A stretch of DNA of 64,000 bases from a virus, in IMG/VR virus record IMGVR_UViG_3300008113_000033, positions 1 through 64,000 of that record. One strand, written 5' to 3'. A program made the translations under genes and the position numbers. Shown one piece after another: positions 6,425 through 12,765 of this stretch. The notes under the pieces are model-generated. The model was not told the origin of the DNA and ran no database searches. It saw only the letters and a list, made by a program, of their open reading frames with translations. How positions within the stretch are numbered: position 1 is the first letter of the stretch; every line of letters starts with the position of its first letter.

Positions 6425-6601
6425 ATGAATAAAATAGTATACATAGTGATGAAGGAGCAATACGGGAACTCATTTCCCTGGGCCGCGTTTGATTCAAAGG
6501 AAAAGGCAGTAGCCGAGGTGAGACAATTATTCCCAAAGGAGGAATATGAGTTGAGTGATTTTACTATTGAATTGATGATTACTGAAATGGTGATTGAGTA
6601 A
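6425..6601 (+). CDS. Small early protein, unknown
   Basis: A 58-residue protein, MNKIVYIVMKEQYGNSFPW onward. A longer frame opens at 6353, but it would cross the terminator and promoter, so I place the start at 6425, after the leader AAACAAACGAACATG. The alternation of a strand, an FDSKEKAVAEVRQL helix and a C-terminal strand resembles small alpha/beta proteins. Not recognised. Confidence 0.6.
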   Translation: MNKIVYIVMKEQYGNSFPWAAFDSKEKAVAEVRQLFPKEEYELSDFTIELMITEMVIE

Positions 6602-6602
6602 A

Positions 6603-6620
6603 TTCTCCAGATTATATTTA
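6603..6620 (+). promoter_or_regulatory. Early-type promoter, CAGAT subclass
   Basis: TCTC-CAGAT-TATATTTA. First copy of the CAGAT-type spacer that marks the 6.6-8.1 kb genes; it serves the gene at 6644. Confidence 0.6.
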
Positions 6621-6643
6621 CTATATAACAAATAAATTAACAT

Positions 6644-6802
6644 ATGACTAACGATCAAAAATTCGAACTGAAAGTACAACAAATCGAGGACGCAATGAAC
6701 CGTCTAGAACGCTATAAAGCCTTAGGATGGGGTGAAATGGTTAAAACATCTGAAGAGATGATTGATAAGTTGATTAAGGAATTAGATAAATTGGATCAAT
6801 AG
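6644..6802 (+). CDS. 52-residue coiled-coil protein
   Basis: A short helical protein, rich in Lys, Glu and Met (QIEDAMNRLERYKALGWGE, then MIDKLIKELDKLD), with heptad-like spacing of Leu/Ile. It lies between two promoters, each serving one gene, with the leader AACAAATAAATTAACATATG. Function unknown. Confidence 0.6.
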   Translation: MTNDQKFELKVQQIEDAMNRLERYKALGWGEMVKTSEEMIDKLIKELDKLDQ

Positions 6803-6804
6803 AA

Positions 6805-6828
6805 TTTCCAGATTATCATTACCCTGTA
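6805..6828 (+). promoter_or_regulatory. Early-type promoter, CAGAT subclass
   Basis: TTTC-CAGAT-TATCATTA then CCCTGTAAT. It serves the gene at 6856. Confidence 0.6.
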
Positions 6829-6855
6829 ATAAATAATTAACTAAACAAATAAAAT

Positions 6856-7071
6856 ATGTCAGCAACAATTCACAACCCAGGAATCAAGAACAACAATTCA
6901 AATGTAATCCCGTTCAGAAAGTTAAACGGAGACACTTATATTAGATTCGATTACTGTACTTCACGTCATGAAGAATTCATTACAATCAACAATGTAGTGT
7001 ATTACAAAATGAAGACAGTTAAGAAACATACGAAACGCAGAGCTAAAAAAACACCTATAATGATTAGATAG
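6856..7071 (+). CDS. Small basic early protein
   Basis: A 71-residue protein ending in a highly basic segment with KKHTKRRAKKTP, which suggests nucleic-acid or ribosome binding. The N-terminal half (NPGIKNNNSNVIPFRKLNGD) looks disordered. Not recognised. Its own promoter lies upstream. Confidence 0.6.
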   Translation: MSATIHNPGIKNNNSNVIPFRKLNGDTYIRFDYCTSRHEEFITINNVVYYKMKTVKKHTKRRAKKTPIMIR

Positions 7072-7078
7072 GCGTAAA

Positions 7079-7096
7079 TTTCCAGATTAACTTTAC
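7079..7096 (+). promoter_or_regulatory. Early-type promoter, CAGAT subclass
   Basis: TTTC-CAGAT-TAACTTTA, upstream of the secreted-protein gene at 7125. Confidence 0.6.
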
Positions 7097-7124
7097 CTCA
7101 TAATAAAACATAACAAATAAACAC

Positions 7125-7529
7125 ATGAAAAAATTAATATTAGTAGCCGCATTAGTCTCAACGTCGTTCTTAGCTATGGCTCAAAATTCAAACTCATTTA
7201 TAATTCACAAGCAGAAGCCGTTGTCCGAGATATACCTAACACAGGAGTCATCACCTGAGGAAATCGTCTCATACATCAAGCGCGCGAAAAAATTAAATGC
7301 GTTCAATGCGGTGATATTTGAAATGGTGAGAACCAAGAAGATACCAATGTGGGAGTATATCAAGATGTACAAAATAGCAAACGGTGAGTTACCTGATATT
7401 CGCTTTGACTATGGGTTGAAATATGGTCCAATGCCCTACCCAGAAACTGATAGATTCCTACCTCCAGCAATCAAGCATGATGAGGAGGTAACCAAACCAG
7501 AGCCTGATCCTGAGGTGGATGACCAATAA
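7125..7529 (+). CDS. Secreted early protein
   Basis: A 134-residue protein. Residues 1-19 form a classic Sec signal peptide: MKKLILVAALVSTSFLAMA, with an AMA-Q cleavage site. The mature part is helical (SPEEIVSYIKRAKKLN, FEMVRTKKIPMWEYIKMY) and ends in a disordered Pro/Glu/Asp tail. It would act in the periplasm or at the envelope. It lies among early-type genes rather than the structural genes, so superinfection exclusion or envelope remodelling are possible roles, but this is inference. No homologue recognised. Confidence 0.75.
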   Translation: MKKLILVAALVSTSFLAMAQNSNSFIIHKQKPLSEIYLTQESSPEEIVSYIKRAKKLNAFNAVIFEMVRTKKIPMWEYIKMYKIANGELPDIRFDYGLKYGPMPYPETDRFLPPAIKHDEEVTKPEPDPEVDDQ

Positions 7530-7553
7530 TCTCCAGGTTATATTTACCCTGTA
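7530..7553 (+). promoter_or_regulatory. Early-type promoter, CAGGT variant
   Basis: TCTC-CAGGT-TATATTTA then CCCTGTAC, serving the gene at 7571. Confidence 0.6.
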
Positions 7554-7570
7554 CATAAAAACAAACGAAC

Positions 7571-7744
7571 ATGCTTAATATTCAGAAGTGCATCGAATTC
7601 AAGAAATTACAGTGGGACATCAATTCAGACATTGATCAGATCGGTTACACAACCATTGCTAAGGCGGATCGCTTAGATGAGATGGTAGATAACTTAACAC
7701 CGGAGGAAGTAAAGTACATAGCCGAATGGGTTGATAGGGATTAA
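7571..7744 (+). CDS. 57-residue early protein
   Basis: A short acidic helical protein, MLNIQKCIEFKKLQWDIN onward, ending YIAEWVDRD. It is bracketed by promoters on both sides and has the standard leader ACATAAAAACAAACGAACATG. Not recognised. Confidence 0.55.
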   Translation: MLNIQKCIEFKKLQWDINSDIDQIGYTTIAKADRLDEMVDNLTPEEVKYIAEWVDRD

Positions 7745-7748
7745 CCCG

Positions 7749-7771
7749 TTTCCAGATTACATTTACAGTAT
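7749..7771 (+). promoter_or_regulatory. Early-type promoter, CAGAT subclass
   Basis: TTTC-CAGAT-TACATTTA then CAGTATAAT, serving the gene at 7803. Confidence 0.6.
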
Positions 7772-7802
7772 AATAAATAATTAACTAACAAAACATAAAG
7801 AC

Positions 7803-8048
7803 ATGTTGACAAAACAAGCAAGACAATTCGAACAGTGGGCTGATGACAAAGATCGTTTAGCTAAGATCGCAGCCGAGAAACAGGCTAAAACCAAGAGAAA
7901 CAGTGCATCATTGCTTCTAAAATTAGGTGTAACGTTAGTAGTAATTGCATGTTATGGATTCCTATACAATCAAGACACTGATTGGGCAATCATTTTAATA
8001 TTCGGATCCATAGTAACAGCATATGGAGCCGTTAGTTTAAAAGATTAG
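7803..8048 (+). CDS. Small two-span membrane protein
   Basis: An 81-residue protein. Residues 1-35 are charged and helical (RQFEQWADDKDRLAKIAAEK). Hydrophobic spans lie at about 37-54 (LLLKLGVTLVVIACYGFL) and 60-77 (WAIILIFGSIVTAYGAV). The layout resembles the protein at 4898 on a smaller scale. Function unknown. Confidence 0.65.
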   Translation: MLTKQARQFEQWADDKDRLAKIAAEKQAKTKRNSASLLLKLGVTLVVIACYGFLYNQDTDWAIILIFGSIVTAYGAVSLKD

Positions 8049-8059
8049 GGTCCAATAGG

Positions 8060-8082
8060 TTTCCAGTCTACATTTACAGTAT
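8060..8082 (+). promoter_or_regulatory. Early-type promoter, CAGTC variant
   Basis: TTTC-CAGTC-TACATTTA then CAGTATAA, serving the AT-hook gene at 8120. Confidence 0.6.
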
Positions 8083-8119
8083 AAATAATTAATAACAAAT
8101 AAACAAACAAAAAATTATT

Positions 8120-8485
8120 ATGAAAAATCAAGAAAACAAAACAGCACAATTAGGTCGTCCAGTAAACGAGAATTCAGCACGTCAAATCCGTTTGAAAGAA
8201 ATTCAAGCAAAGCGCGAAGCAGGTTTAATTAAGCGTGGTCGCCCATCAGTTCCAGGTTCAATGAATGCATTGAAAAAAGAATTACAATTAGCTAAGAAAT
8301 TGTCAGGTGTAGAAATTAAGCGTGGTCGTCCAGTTAATCCAGAAAGCGCTCGTGCAAAGCGAATCGCTGATTTAGAAGCACGTCGTGCAAACGGGACATT
8401 AAAGTTAGGACGTCCTAAAGCGATTGTGATTGAAGTGCCTACTAAGGCTAAGACCAAGGTTAAATCAAAGGTGGTAGCTAAATAA
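8120..8485 (+). CDS. AT-hook repeat DNA-binding protein
   Basis: A 121-residue, very basic protein built from four GRP-centred motifs: LGRPVNENSARQ, KRGRPSVPGS, KRGRPVNPESAR and LGRPKA, about 25-40 residues apart. R-G-R-P is the core of the AT hook, which inserts in the minor groove of AT-rich DNA. Two copies are full RGRP and two are LGRP. The linkers are Lys/Arg/Ala helices, and the end is KTKVKSKVVAK. In an AT-rich genome it could act as a nucleoid-like or transcription factor. A hairpin covers its stop codon. Confidence 0.75.
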   Translation: MKNQENKTAQLGRPVNENSARQIRLKEIQAKREAGLIKRGRPSVPGSMNALKKELQLAKKLSGVEIKRGRPVNPESARAKRIADLEARRANGTLKLGRPKAIVIEVPTKAKTKVKSKVVAK

Positions 8486-8494
8486 GCTACTACC
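8470..8494 (+). terminator. Hairpin over stop codon, weak terminator
   Basis: GGTGGTAGCT pairs with AGCTACTACC (one G-T pair), loop AAATA including part of the TAA stop. There is no T-run after it, so termination is uncertain. Confidence 0.4.
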
Positions 8495-8504
8495 CATTCA
8501 ATCC

Positions 8505-8527
8505 GTCCTAAGTATATTTACCCCATA
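8505..8527 (+). promoter_or_regulatory. Early-type promoter, variant
   Basis: CGTC-CTAAG-TATATTTA then CCCCATAC, serving the gene at 8544. The first element departs from TYTC. Confidence 0.5.
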
Positions 8528-8543
8528 CATAACAAACAAACAC

Positions 8544-8807
8544 ATGACTAACTTCGATTTTATTTACACTGAGTGGATGGCTGATTTTAATGCGGTATAC
8601 AAAGGTAGATTAAATGGTATCCTCACTTGCTCACTGGCTACCAAGTACTCAAATTACCTATCTAAATTCTCATCCCATAAACGAGGTGATAATTATACCT
8701 CATTCCGCTCACACCTAATAGAGGTATCATTAGGTAAACGAGCAATGAATGTTGCCTCATTTAACTCAACTATGTTGAGCCTAGCATACGGTAATAAAAT
8801 TAGATAA
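8544..8807 (+). CDS. Small early protein, unknown
   Basis: An 87-residue basic protein rich in Ser, Tyr, Asn and Phe (CSLATKYSNYLSKFSSHKRG). It is probably helical. Not recognised. The leader AACAAACAAACACATG supports the start. Confidence 0.6.
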   Translation: MTNFDFIYTEWMADFNAVYKGRLNGILTCSLATKYSNYLSKFSSHKRGDNYTSFRSHLIEVSLGKRAMNVASFNSTMLSLAYGNKIR

Positions 8808-8832
8808 TCACACTCAACCTAAATCAACCCAC

Positions 8833-8985
8833 ATGACCAAATTAAAAACAACCAAACATAGATCATACCGTGCGATCCAATTCAGCTCAATACACCGCAT
8901 CGCCAAATACCAAATAGAGTCACACGTACACGCCTACCATATGGATGAGGCTGGTAATGTAACGTATTACACAAAAATTCGATAA
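8833..8985 (+). CDS. 50-residue basic protein
   Basis: A short basic frame, MTKLKTTKHRSYRAIQFSS onward, ending VTYYTKIR. It has no promoter of its own and follows the gene at 8544 by 25 bases, with ACCCACATG before the start. The coding call rests on amino-acid composition and the lack of other content here. Confidence 0.5.
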   Translation: MTKLKTTKHRSYRAIQFSSIHRIAKYQIESHVHAYHMDEAGNVTYYTKIR

Positions 8986-9010
8986 TTCATCCAATTATAT
9001 ATTCCCTTCC

Positions 9011-9053
9011 GCACGGAGCCGCATGTCGCAAAAAGACGTGCGGCTTCCCGTGT
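9011..9053. ncRNA. Long imperfect hairpin
   Basis: AGCCGCATGTC (9017-9027) pairs with GACGTGCGGCT (9035-9045), and the outer GCACGG pairs with CCGTGT after a two-base bulge. The total is about 17 bp. There is no clean T-run on either strand, so a simple terminator is not the best explanation. Confidence 0.5.
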
Positions 9054-9095
9054 ATCACAAAAAAATCGCGCTTATTAAAAAAATCTCAAAAGAGA

Positions 9096-9179
9096 CGGTC
9101 GATAGCGGGTCGACCGCGACTCGTGCGCGGGTTGCTCCCACGCTGGCCGCGGTCCCCGTATGGCGCGGGTAGGACCGCG
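9096..9179. ncRNA. Candidate structured RNA or DNA element
   Basis: Three successive GC-rich hairpins: CGGTCGA/TCGACCG (9096-9116), GCGCGGG/CCCACGC with one mismatch (9125-9143), and CGCGGTCC/GGACCGCG (9148-9179), the last with an inner CCG/CGG stem. No tRNA T-loop is present. It may be a non-coding RNA, a packaging or origin element, or an acquired fragment. Strand is not known. Confidence 0.4.
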
Positions 9180-9433
9180 TCTTAACCATACACACTCTCA
9201 ACACGTATACAACTTTACACCCCGCGCCTCGTATATACAAATATAACCAATAAGTCAAATAACGTTTCAACATTATAAACGTAATAAGGAAATCCTAAAT
9301 TCCAAAATAACCCTTTTGCATTAAAAACCCAAAATCCGAAATTTTAACCTCTATAAAATTTTTTGTAAGCCCAATTGTATATACGAAATGTCCTTACCAT
9401 ATTCCCCAGTTATAAAAAATAAATAAACATAAA

Positions 9434-9904
9434 ATGGAAAATTTAACAGGTAAGGACACATCCGAATTTTACGAAATGAATTATGAACAAATACGAGATG
9501 ACGTAAAGTCTGCTCGAGCGTATGATTTTGTTGAAACAGGAAAAAACGCATGGAATGTGCGTTATTTTAGAAAAAAATATGGTACTAGAAAATCATCTTT
9601 TTCTACGGGTCATATCTATGTTTTACAAAATACATCAGTACCCGGTATCTTTAAAATCGGATTTACTGAGCGTTCGGTTGCCGAACGTTTAAATGAAATC
9701 AATAAATCCACCGGTGTTATTACTCCTTGGCAAATAAGAGATTTTTGGTTTACCCAGGAACCATATTTAGCGGAACAAGAAATTCACAGACGTTTAAAAG
9801 ATTTTAGAGTGGAAAATAATCGCGAAGGTTTTGCGATTTCTTTTGATGTTGCGCGTAACGTGATTTTTGAAGTTTTAGGCATACCTAACGAGGATCTCAC
9901 GTAA
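9434..9904 (+). CDS. GIY-YIG family protein (T5orf172 / MUG113 type)
   Basis: A 156-residue protein. Residues 60-150 match the pattern of the T5orf172/MUG113 branch of the GIY-YIG nuclease superfamily: HIYVLQNTSVPGIFKIGFTER, SVAERLNEINKSTGV, then AEQEIHRRL and a late Asn/Glu/Gly segment. The degenerate GIY and YIG strands, Arg and Glu fit the catalytic core. Such proteins in phages are often stand-alone nucleases of unknown target. The N-terminal 55 residues are unassigned. It sits immediately after the GC-rich island. The start has an A-rich leader, AAATAAACATAAAATG. Confidence 0.75.
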   Translation: MENLTGKDTSEFYEMNYEQIRDDVKSARAYDFVETGKNAWNVRYFRKKYGTRKSSFSTGHIYVLQNTSVPGIFKIGFTERSVAERLNEINKSTGVITPWQIRDFWFTQEPYLAEQEIHRRLKDFRVENNREGFAISFDVARNVIFEVLGIPNEDLT

Positions 9905-9915
9905 ATTATCAATTT

Positions 9916-9927
9916 ATATATTTATTG
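9916..9927 (+). promoter_or_regulatory. Late-type motif
   Basis: ATATATTTATTG, 20 bases before the ATG at 9948. Confidence 0.45.
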
Positions 9928-9947
9928 TAAACAAATAAAATTTTAAT

Positions 9948-10232
9948 ATGGCAACATATCTATTTAAAGATGCTAATAAAGCAGCTTTTGTAAACGGTGT
10001 AAATACATTATTTAAAGATAATGGTTTGGACCGTGAAATTTCTTCAACTGATTTATTAGATGCAATGCCTGGAAAGGTAAATTTTACATTTTTTATTACT
10101 GATGACCCACAAGAGGACGATATTTTAAAAAATGCTGAGAAAATAAAATATTTTTCATTTCCATTTAGAGCAATTGATTTGCAAGAAATGATTAAGGAAT
10201 CCAAAAAGTTTGCAAAAAAATCCAAGAAATAA
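9948..10232 (+). CDS. Small protein, unknown
   Basis: A 94-residue alpha/beta-looking protein. The pattern KAAFVNGVNTLFKDNG... with VNFTFFITDDPQEDDIL ends in the Lys-rich KKFAKKSKK. Not recognised. An ATATTTAT motif precedes it. Its product may be made with late genes, as part of the unit that leads to the sigma factor. Confidence 0.65.
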   Translation: MATYLFKDANKAAFVNGVNTLFKDNGLDREISSTDLLDAMPGKVNFTFFITDDPQEDDILKNAEKIKYFSFPFRAIDLQEMIKESKKFAKKSKK

Positions 10233-10247
10233 TTTGGAGTTGAGAAT

Positions 10248-10265
10248 TTCCCACGTATATTTAAA
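10248..10265 (+). promoter_or_regulatory. Early-type promoter, CCACG subclass
   Basis: TTTC-CCACG-TATATTTA. The third spacer variant, followed about 100 bases later by the gene at 10371. The gap holds no gene that I can support. Confidence 0.5.
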
Positions 10266-10370
10266 TGTTGGGATGGTTTGAAACCCAAACGATTGGAAAA
10301 TAAGCGCGAAATGTGTAAACGTTTGCAAACATCACACCAAACGCGTATATACGTATAAATGTATTAAATT

Positions 10371-10562
10371 ATGAGATATAAGGATCAAGTCTTAAATAAA
10401 ATAAATCAATTAGAAAATCTAAACCGTACGTTGGATTTTCAACTTTCACGAGGTGAAGGTTTTAATGAATTGATGCAAACATTAAGTGATATGAAAGAAA
10501 AAATTGAGGATTTACGCTCAACTGTTTCTTTAGAACACGACGAGTTTTCCACGTACATTTAA
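10371..10562 (+). CDS. Small coiled-coil protein
   Basis: A 63-residue helical protein (LNKINQLENLNRTLDFQL, then LMQTLSDMKEKIEDLRSTV) with a heptad pattern. It probably dimerises. It precedes the HD-domain gene by 15 bases. The promoter of that gene overlaps its C-terminal codons. Confidence 0.65.
   Translation: MRYKDQVLNKINQLENLNRTLDFQLSRGEGFNELMQTLSDMKEKIEDLRSTVSLEHDEFSTYI
10545..10561 (+). promoter_or_regulatory. Early-type promoter, CCACG subclass
   Basis: TTTT-CCACG-TACATTTA, lying over the last codons of the gene at 10371 and serving the gene at 10578. Confidence 0.5.
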
Positions 10563-10577
10563 AATAAAAAATAGGTT

Positions 10578-11339
10578 ATGTTAAATGAAGAGCAATTGCT
10601 AGAAAACTGGCAACAATTTTTAGGTTATATTGAACAATATGTTACTGGTGATCGCCAAAAACGGTTAATTGATTTTTATAATAAGTATGAAGAGCGCTTT
10701 ATATTATTACCTGCATCACATAAACCGCAATACCACAATTGTTTCCCTGGAGGATATGTTGAGCATGTTAACCGCGTGGTATCAGCTAGTTTGGATATAG
10801 ATTCAATTTGGAGGAAATTTGATGTTAAACCTACATATACTACTGAAGAGGTAGTATTTTCTGCTTTAAATCATGATTTGGGTAAATTCGGTACATTAGA
10901 ACATGAAGCTGTTTTACCTAATCCGTCTGAATGGCATGTTAAGAATAGAGGTGAAATTTATACTTTTAACACTCAAATGGATTATATGACCGTTCCAGAT
11001 CGTGGTTTATGGTTATTATCTCAAATTGGGGTTGAAGTTTCTAAAAATGAATGGTTAGCTATTAAATTACATGATGGTTTATATGATGACGCAAATAAAC
11101 CTTATTTAATGTCATGGTCTCCAGAAACTAAATTACGTACATCATTACCGTTTATTATTCATCAGGCTGATTTGTTGGCTGCTCGTATTGAATTCGAACG
11201 CGAATGGTTAGATAAATTAAATGGAACTCCGGTTGAACAACCAAAACAAACGGTTTCTCAACCAAATAAAAAACCAGTTCAAATAACAGTTCCAGAAAAT
11301 TCAAATTTAAAAGATATTATGAATACATTTTTTGATTAA
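10578..11339 (+). CDS. HD-domain phosphohydrolase-like protein
   Basis: A 253-residue protein with a HD-superfamily metal site: GGYVEHVNRVV (His63), then ALNHDLGKFG (His99-Asp100), and a late HQADLLAARIEFE near residue 195 that could supply the last Asp. HD proteins hydrolyse phosphate esters, such as nucleotides or signalling nucleotides. The substrate is not evident. The C-terminal 40 residues (Pro/Gln/Lys-rich) look like a linker with a small helical end. In this position just before the late sigma gene, a role in nucleotide metabolism or in removing a defence signal is possible but unproven. Confidence 0.75.
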   Translation: MLNEEQLLENWQQFLGYIEQYVTGDRQKRLIDFYNKYEERFILLPASHKPQYHNCFPGGYVEHVNRVVSASLDIDSIWRKFDVKPTYTTEEVVFSALNHDLGKFGTLEHEAVLPNPSEWHVKNRGEIYTFNTQMDYMTVPDRGLWLLSQIGVEVSKNEWLAIKLHDGLYDDANKPYLMSWSPETKLRTSLPFIIHQADLLAARIEFEREWLDKLNGTPVEQPKQTVSQPNKKPVQITVPENSNLKDIMNTFFD

Positions 11340-11340
11340 T

Positions 11341-11616
11341 ATGGAAATTATATTATATACTTTAATTACATTGGTTATAGCAGTATCATATGCGTGTTAT
11401 AATCTATTCTCAAAAACAGAACAGTTAGAAAAAATTGTTGATCAACAAAATCAATATATTACTAATATTTCTGAACTTATAGAATTATCAAATAAAAAAA
11501 TAGGGGAGTCTGAAGTCGCGCAAGCATTTAAAGCAGATGATGATATTGGTTTTTTCTTTGAGACATTACAAGAAATTCAAACTCAATTGAATTCTTTTAA
11601 AACTCGAAATAATTAA
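11341..11616 (+). CDS. Membrane-anchored coiled-coil protein
   Basis: A 91-residue protein from the ATG at 11341; a TTG start at 11332 would overlap the previous gene and is less likely. Residues 2-22 (EIILYTLITLVIAVSYACY) are a membrane anchor, followed by a coiled-coil of about 65 residues. Layout N-in or N-out is not determined. It could be a spanin-like or scaffold protein, but nothing specific supports that. Confidence 0.65.
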   Translation: MEIILYTLITLVIAVSYACYNLFSKTEQLEKIVDQQNQYITNISELIELSNKKIGESEVAQAFKADDDIGFFFETLQEIQTQLNSFKTRNN

Positions 11617-11617
11617 T

Positions 11618-12373
11618 ATGGATTTAATATCCCCTCCAGAAGAAGAGGTACTTTTAACTAAAAAAGGAACAATACGTAAACGTAAACCTAAAAAATCAAT
11701 TTTATATTTCACTTCAGATACTGAAGAAGCAATTATAGAATATTTAGCCTCTAAAGATCAAGATAATCGTAATCATATATTCGATCAACGAATAGATTAT
11801 GCATTTCATAAATTAGCAGAAAATATCATCCATACATTTAAGTTTTATTATACTGATGTTGATACTATTAATGAGTTAAAACATGAGGTAGTAGCTTTTC
11901 TTTTAGAGAAACTTCATTTATATGATCAATCTAAAGGTAAAGCATATTCTTATTTTGGTACTATTGCTAAACGTTATTTAATTATTTATAATGAAAAAAA
12001 TTATAAAAAAATTAAAGGTAAAGGTACTTTAGAAGAAGTAGATGAGGATAAAATAATAGTTGAAGATTTAGTTCGTGAATCAAATAATGATGCCGATTTA
12101 AATGATTTTATTTCATATTTTGTTCGTTATATGGATACATATCTTGAAAAATATTTTCCAAGAACCCAAGATCAAAAAACAGCAGATGTGATTTTAGAAT
12201 TATTTCGTAAACGTGAAAATTTAGAAATATTCAATAAAAAAGCCATCTACATTTACATTCGTGAAATGATAGATGTTGATACTTTTCAAATAACTAAAGT
12301 AATAAAAGTACTAAAAAAGGTATATTATAATTTATATAATGAATATTACGAAACAGGATTTGTAAAAATCTAA
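11618..12373 (+). CDS. 55: Late-transcription sigma factor, gp55-like
   Basis: A 251-residue protein. The central part, about residues 85-135, resembles the sigma-2 core of T4-type gp55: a helix INELKHEVVAFLLEKLH, then DQSKGKAYSYFGTIAKRYLI, and a Lys-rich segment NYKKIKGKGT. The AYSYFGTI string parallels the FSYFTTI motif of gp55 relatives. Gp55 replaces host sigma on late promoters together with a sliding-clamp coactivator. T4 gp55 is 185 residues; this one is longer at both ends. It is followed by the first ATATTTAT motif and the virion genes. Confidence 0.75.
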   Translation: MDLISPPEEEVLLTKKGTIRKRKPKKSILYFTSDTEEAIIEYLASKDQDNRNHIFDQRIDYAFHKLAENIIHTFKFYYTDVDTINELKHEVVAFLLEKLHLYDQSKGKAYSYFGTIAKRYLIIYNEKNYKKIKGKGTLEEVDEDKIIVEDLVRESNNDADLNDFISYFVRYMDTYLEKYFPRTQDQKTADVILELFRKRENLEIFNKKAIYIYIREMIDVDTFQITKVIKVLKKVYYNLYNEYYETGFVKI

Positions 12374-12377
12374 AAAA

Positions 12378-12390
12378 ATATATTTATAAT
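12378..12390 (+). promoter_or_regulatory. Late-type promoter motif
   Basis: ATATATTTATAAT, 13 bases before the ATG at 12403. It stands at the head of the baseplate block. Confidence 0.55.
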
Positions 12391-12402
12391 AAAATAAATA
12401 TT

Positions 12403-12765
12403 ATGGATTTTGAACAAAAAATATTTGGAAATAAATCGTTTTCCGATCTTTTAAAAAATATATACGATAATTCTCGAGAAAAGGAAAAACAAATAAAAGA
12501 TTTAATTACAAGTCTTAAACCTTTAGTAGCCGATACTCAATCGGCTTTAATGGTTGTTCCATTAATTAAAGAATATCTTGATGTATCTGTTAAAAATGAT
12601 GATTCATTAATTAAAATGGCGGGAATTGTCCAACGTGCTATGAATAATAGTGGGGGTAATGGAGATGGGGATTTTTTAAGTGAATCTGAATTAGAACAAT
12701 TAAGAGGTGAAGTACAAAAAATTAGTGAAGAAGTAGTTAAACCCATAGAAAATAATGTCGACTAG
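12403..12765 (+). CDS. Baseplate-block protein, unknown
   Basis: A 120-residue acidic helical protein with coiled-coil segments and a Gly/Asn/Asp linker near residue 85. It overlaps the spike-like gene by 11 bases, so it is probably made with it and may help assemble it. Not recognised. Confidence 0.65.
   Translation: MDFEQKIFGNKSFSDLLKNIYDNSREKEKQIKDLITSLKPLVADTQSALMVVPLIKEYLDVSVKNDDSLIKMAGIVQRAMNNSGGNGDGDFLSESELEQLRGEVQKISEEVVKPIENNVD

Larger units (their letters stand above)
8986..9433. other. Gene-free interval with structured GC-rich island
   Basis: About 450 bases without a gene that I can support. The left part (9011-9180) is GC-rich and forms several strong hairpins; the right part (9180-9433) is AT-rich and featureless apart from the A-rich leader of the gene at 9434. 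The GC island stands out sharply from the surrounding AT-rich DNA. Confidence 0.6.

Noticed and set aside
9055-9273. 72-residue frame on the - strand over the GC-rich island
   Set aside because: No A-rich leader or promoter, composition unlike other genes, and the stretch is better explained by nested hairpins.
10266-10370. Short frames MLGWFETQTIGK and MCKRLQTSHQTRIYV between 10265 and 10358
   Set aside because: Only 12 and 15 residues, no leader of the usual type; leader peptides are possible but unsupported.
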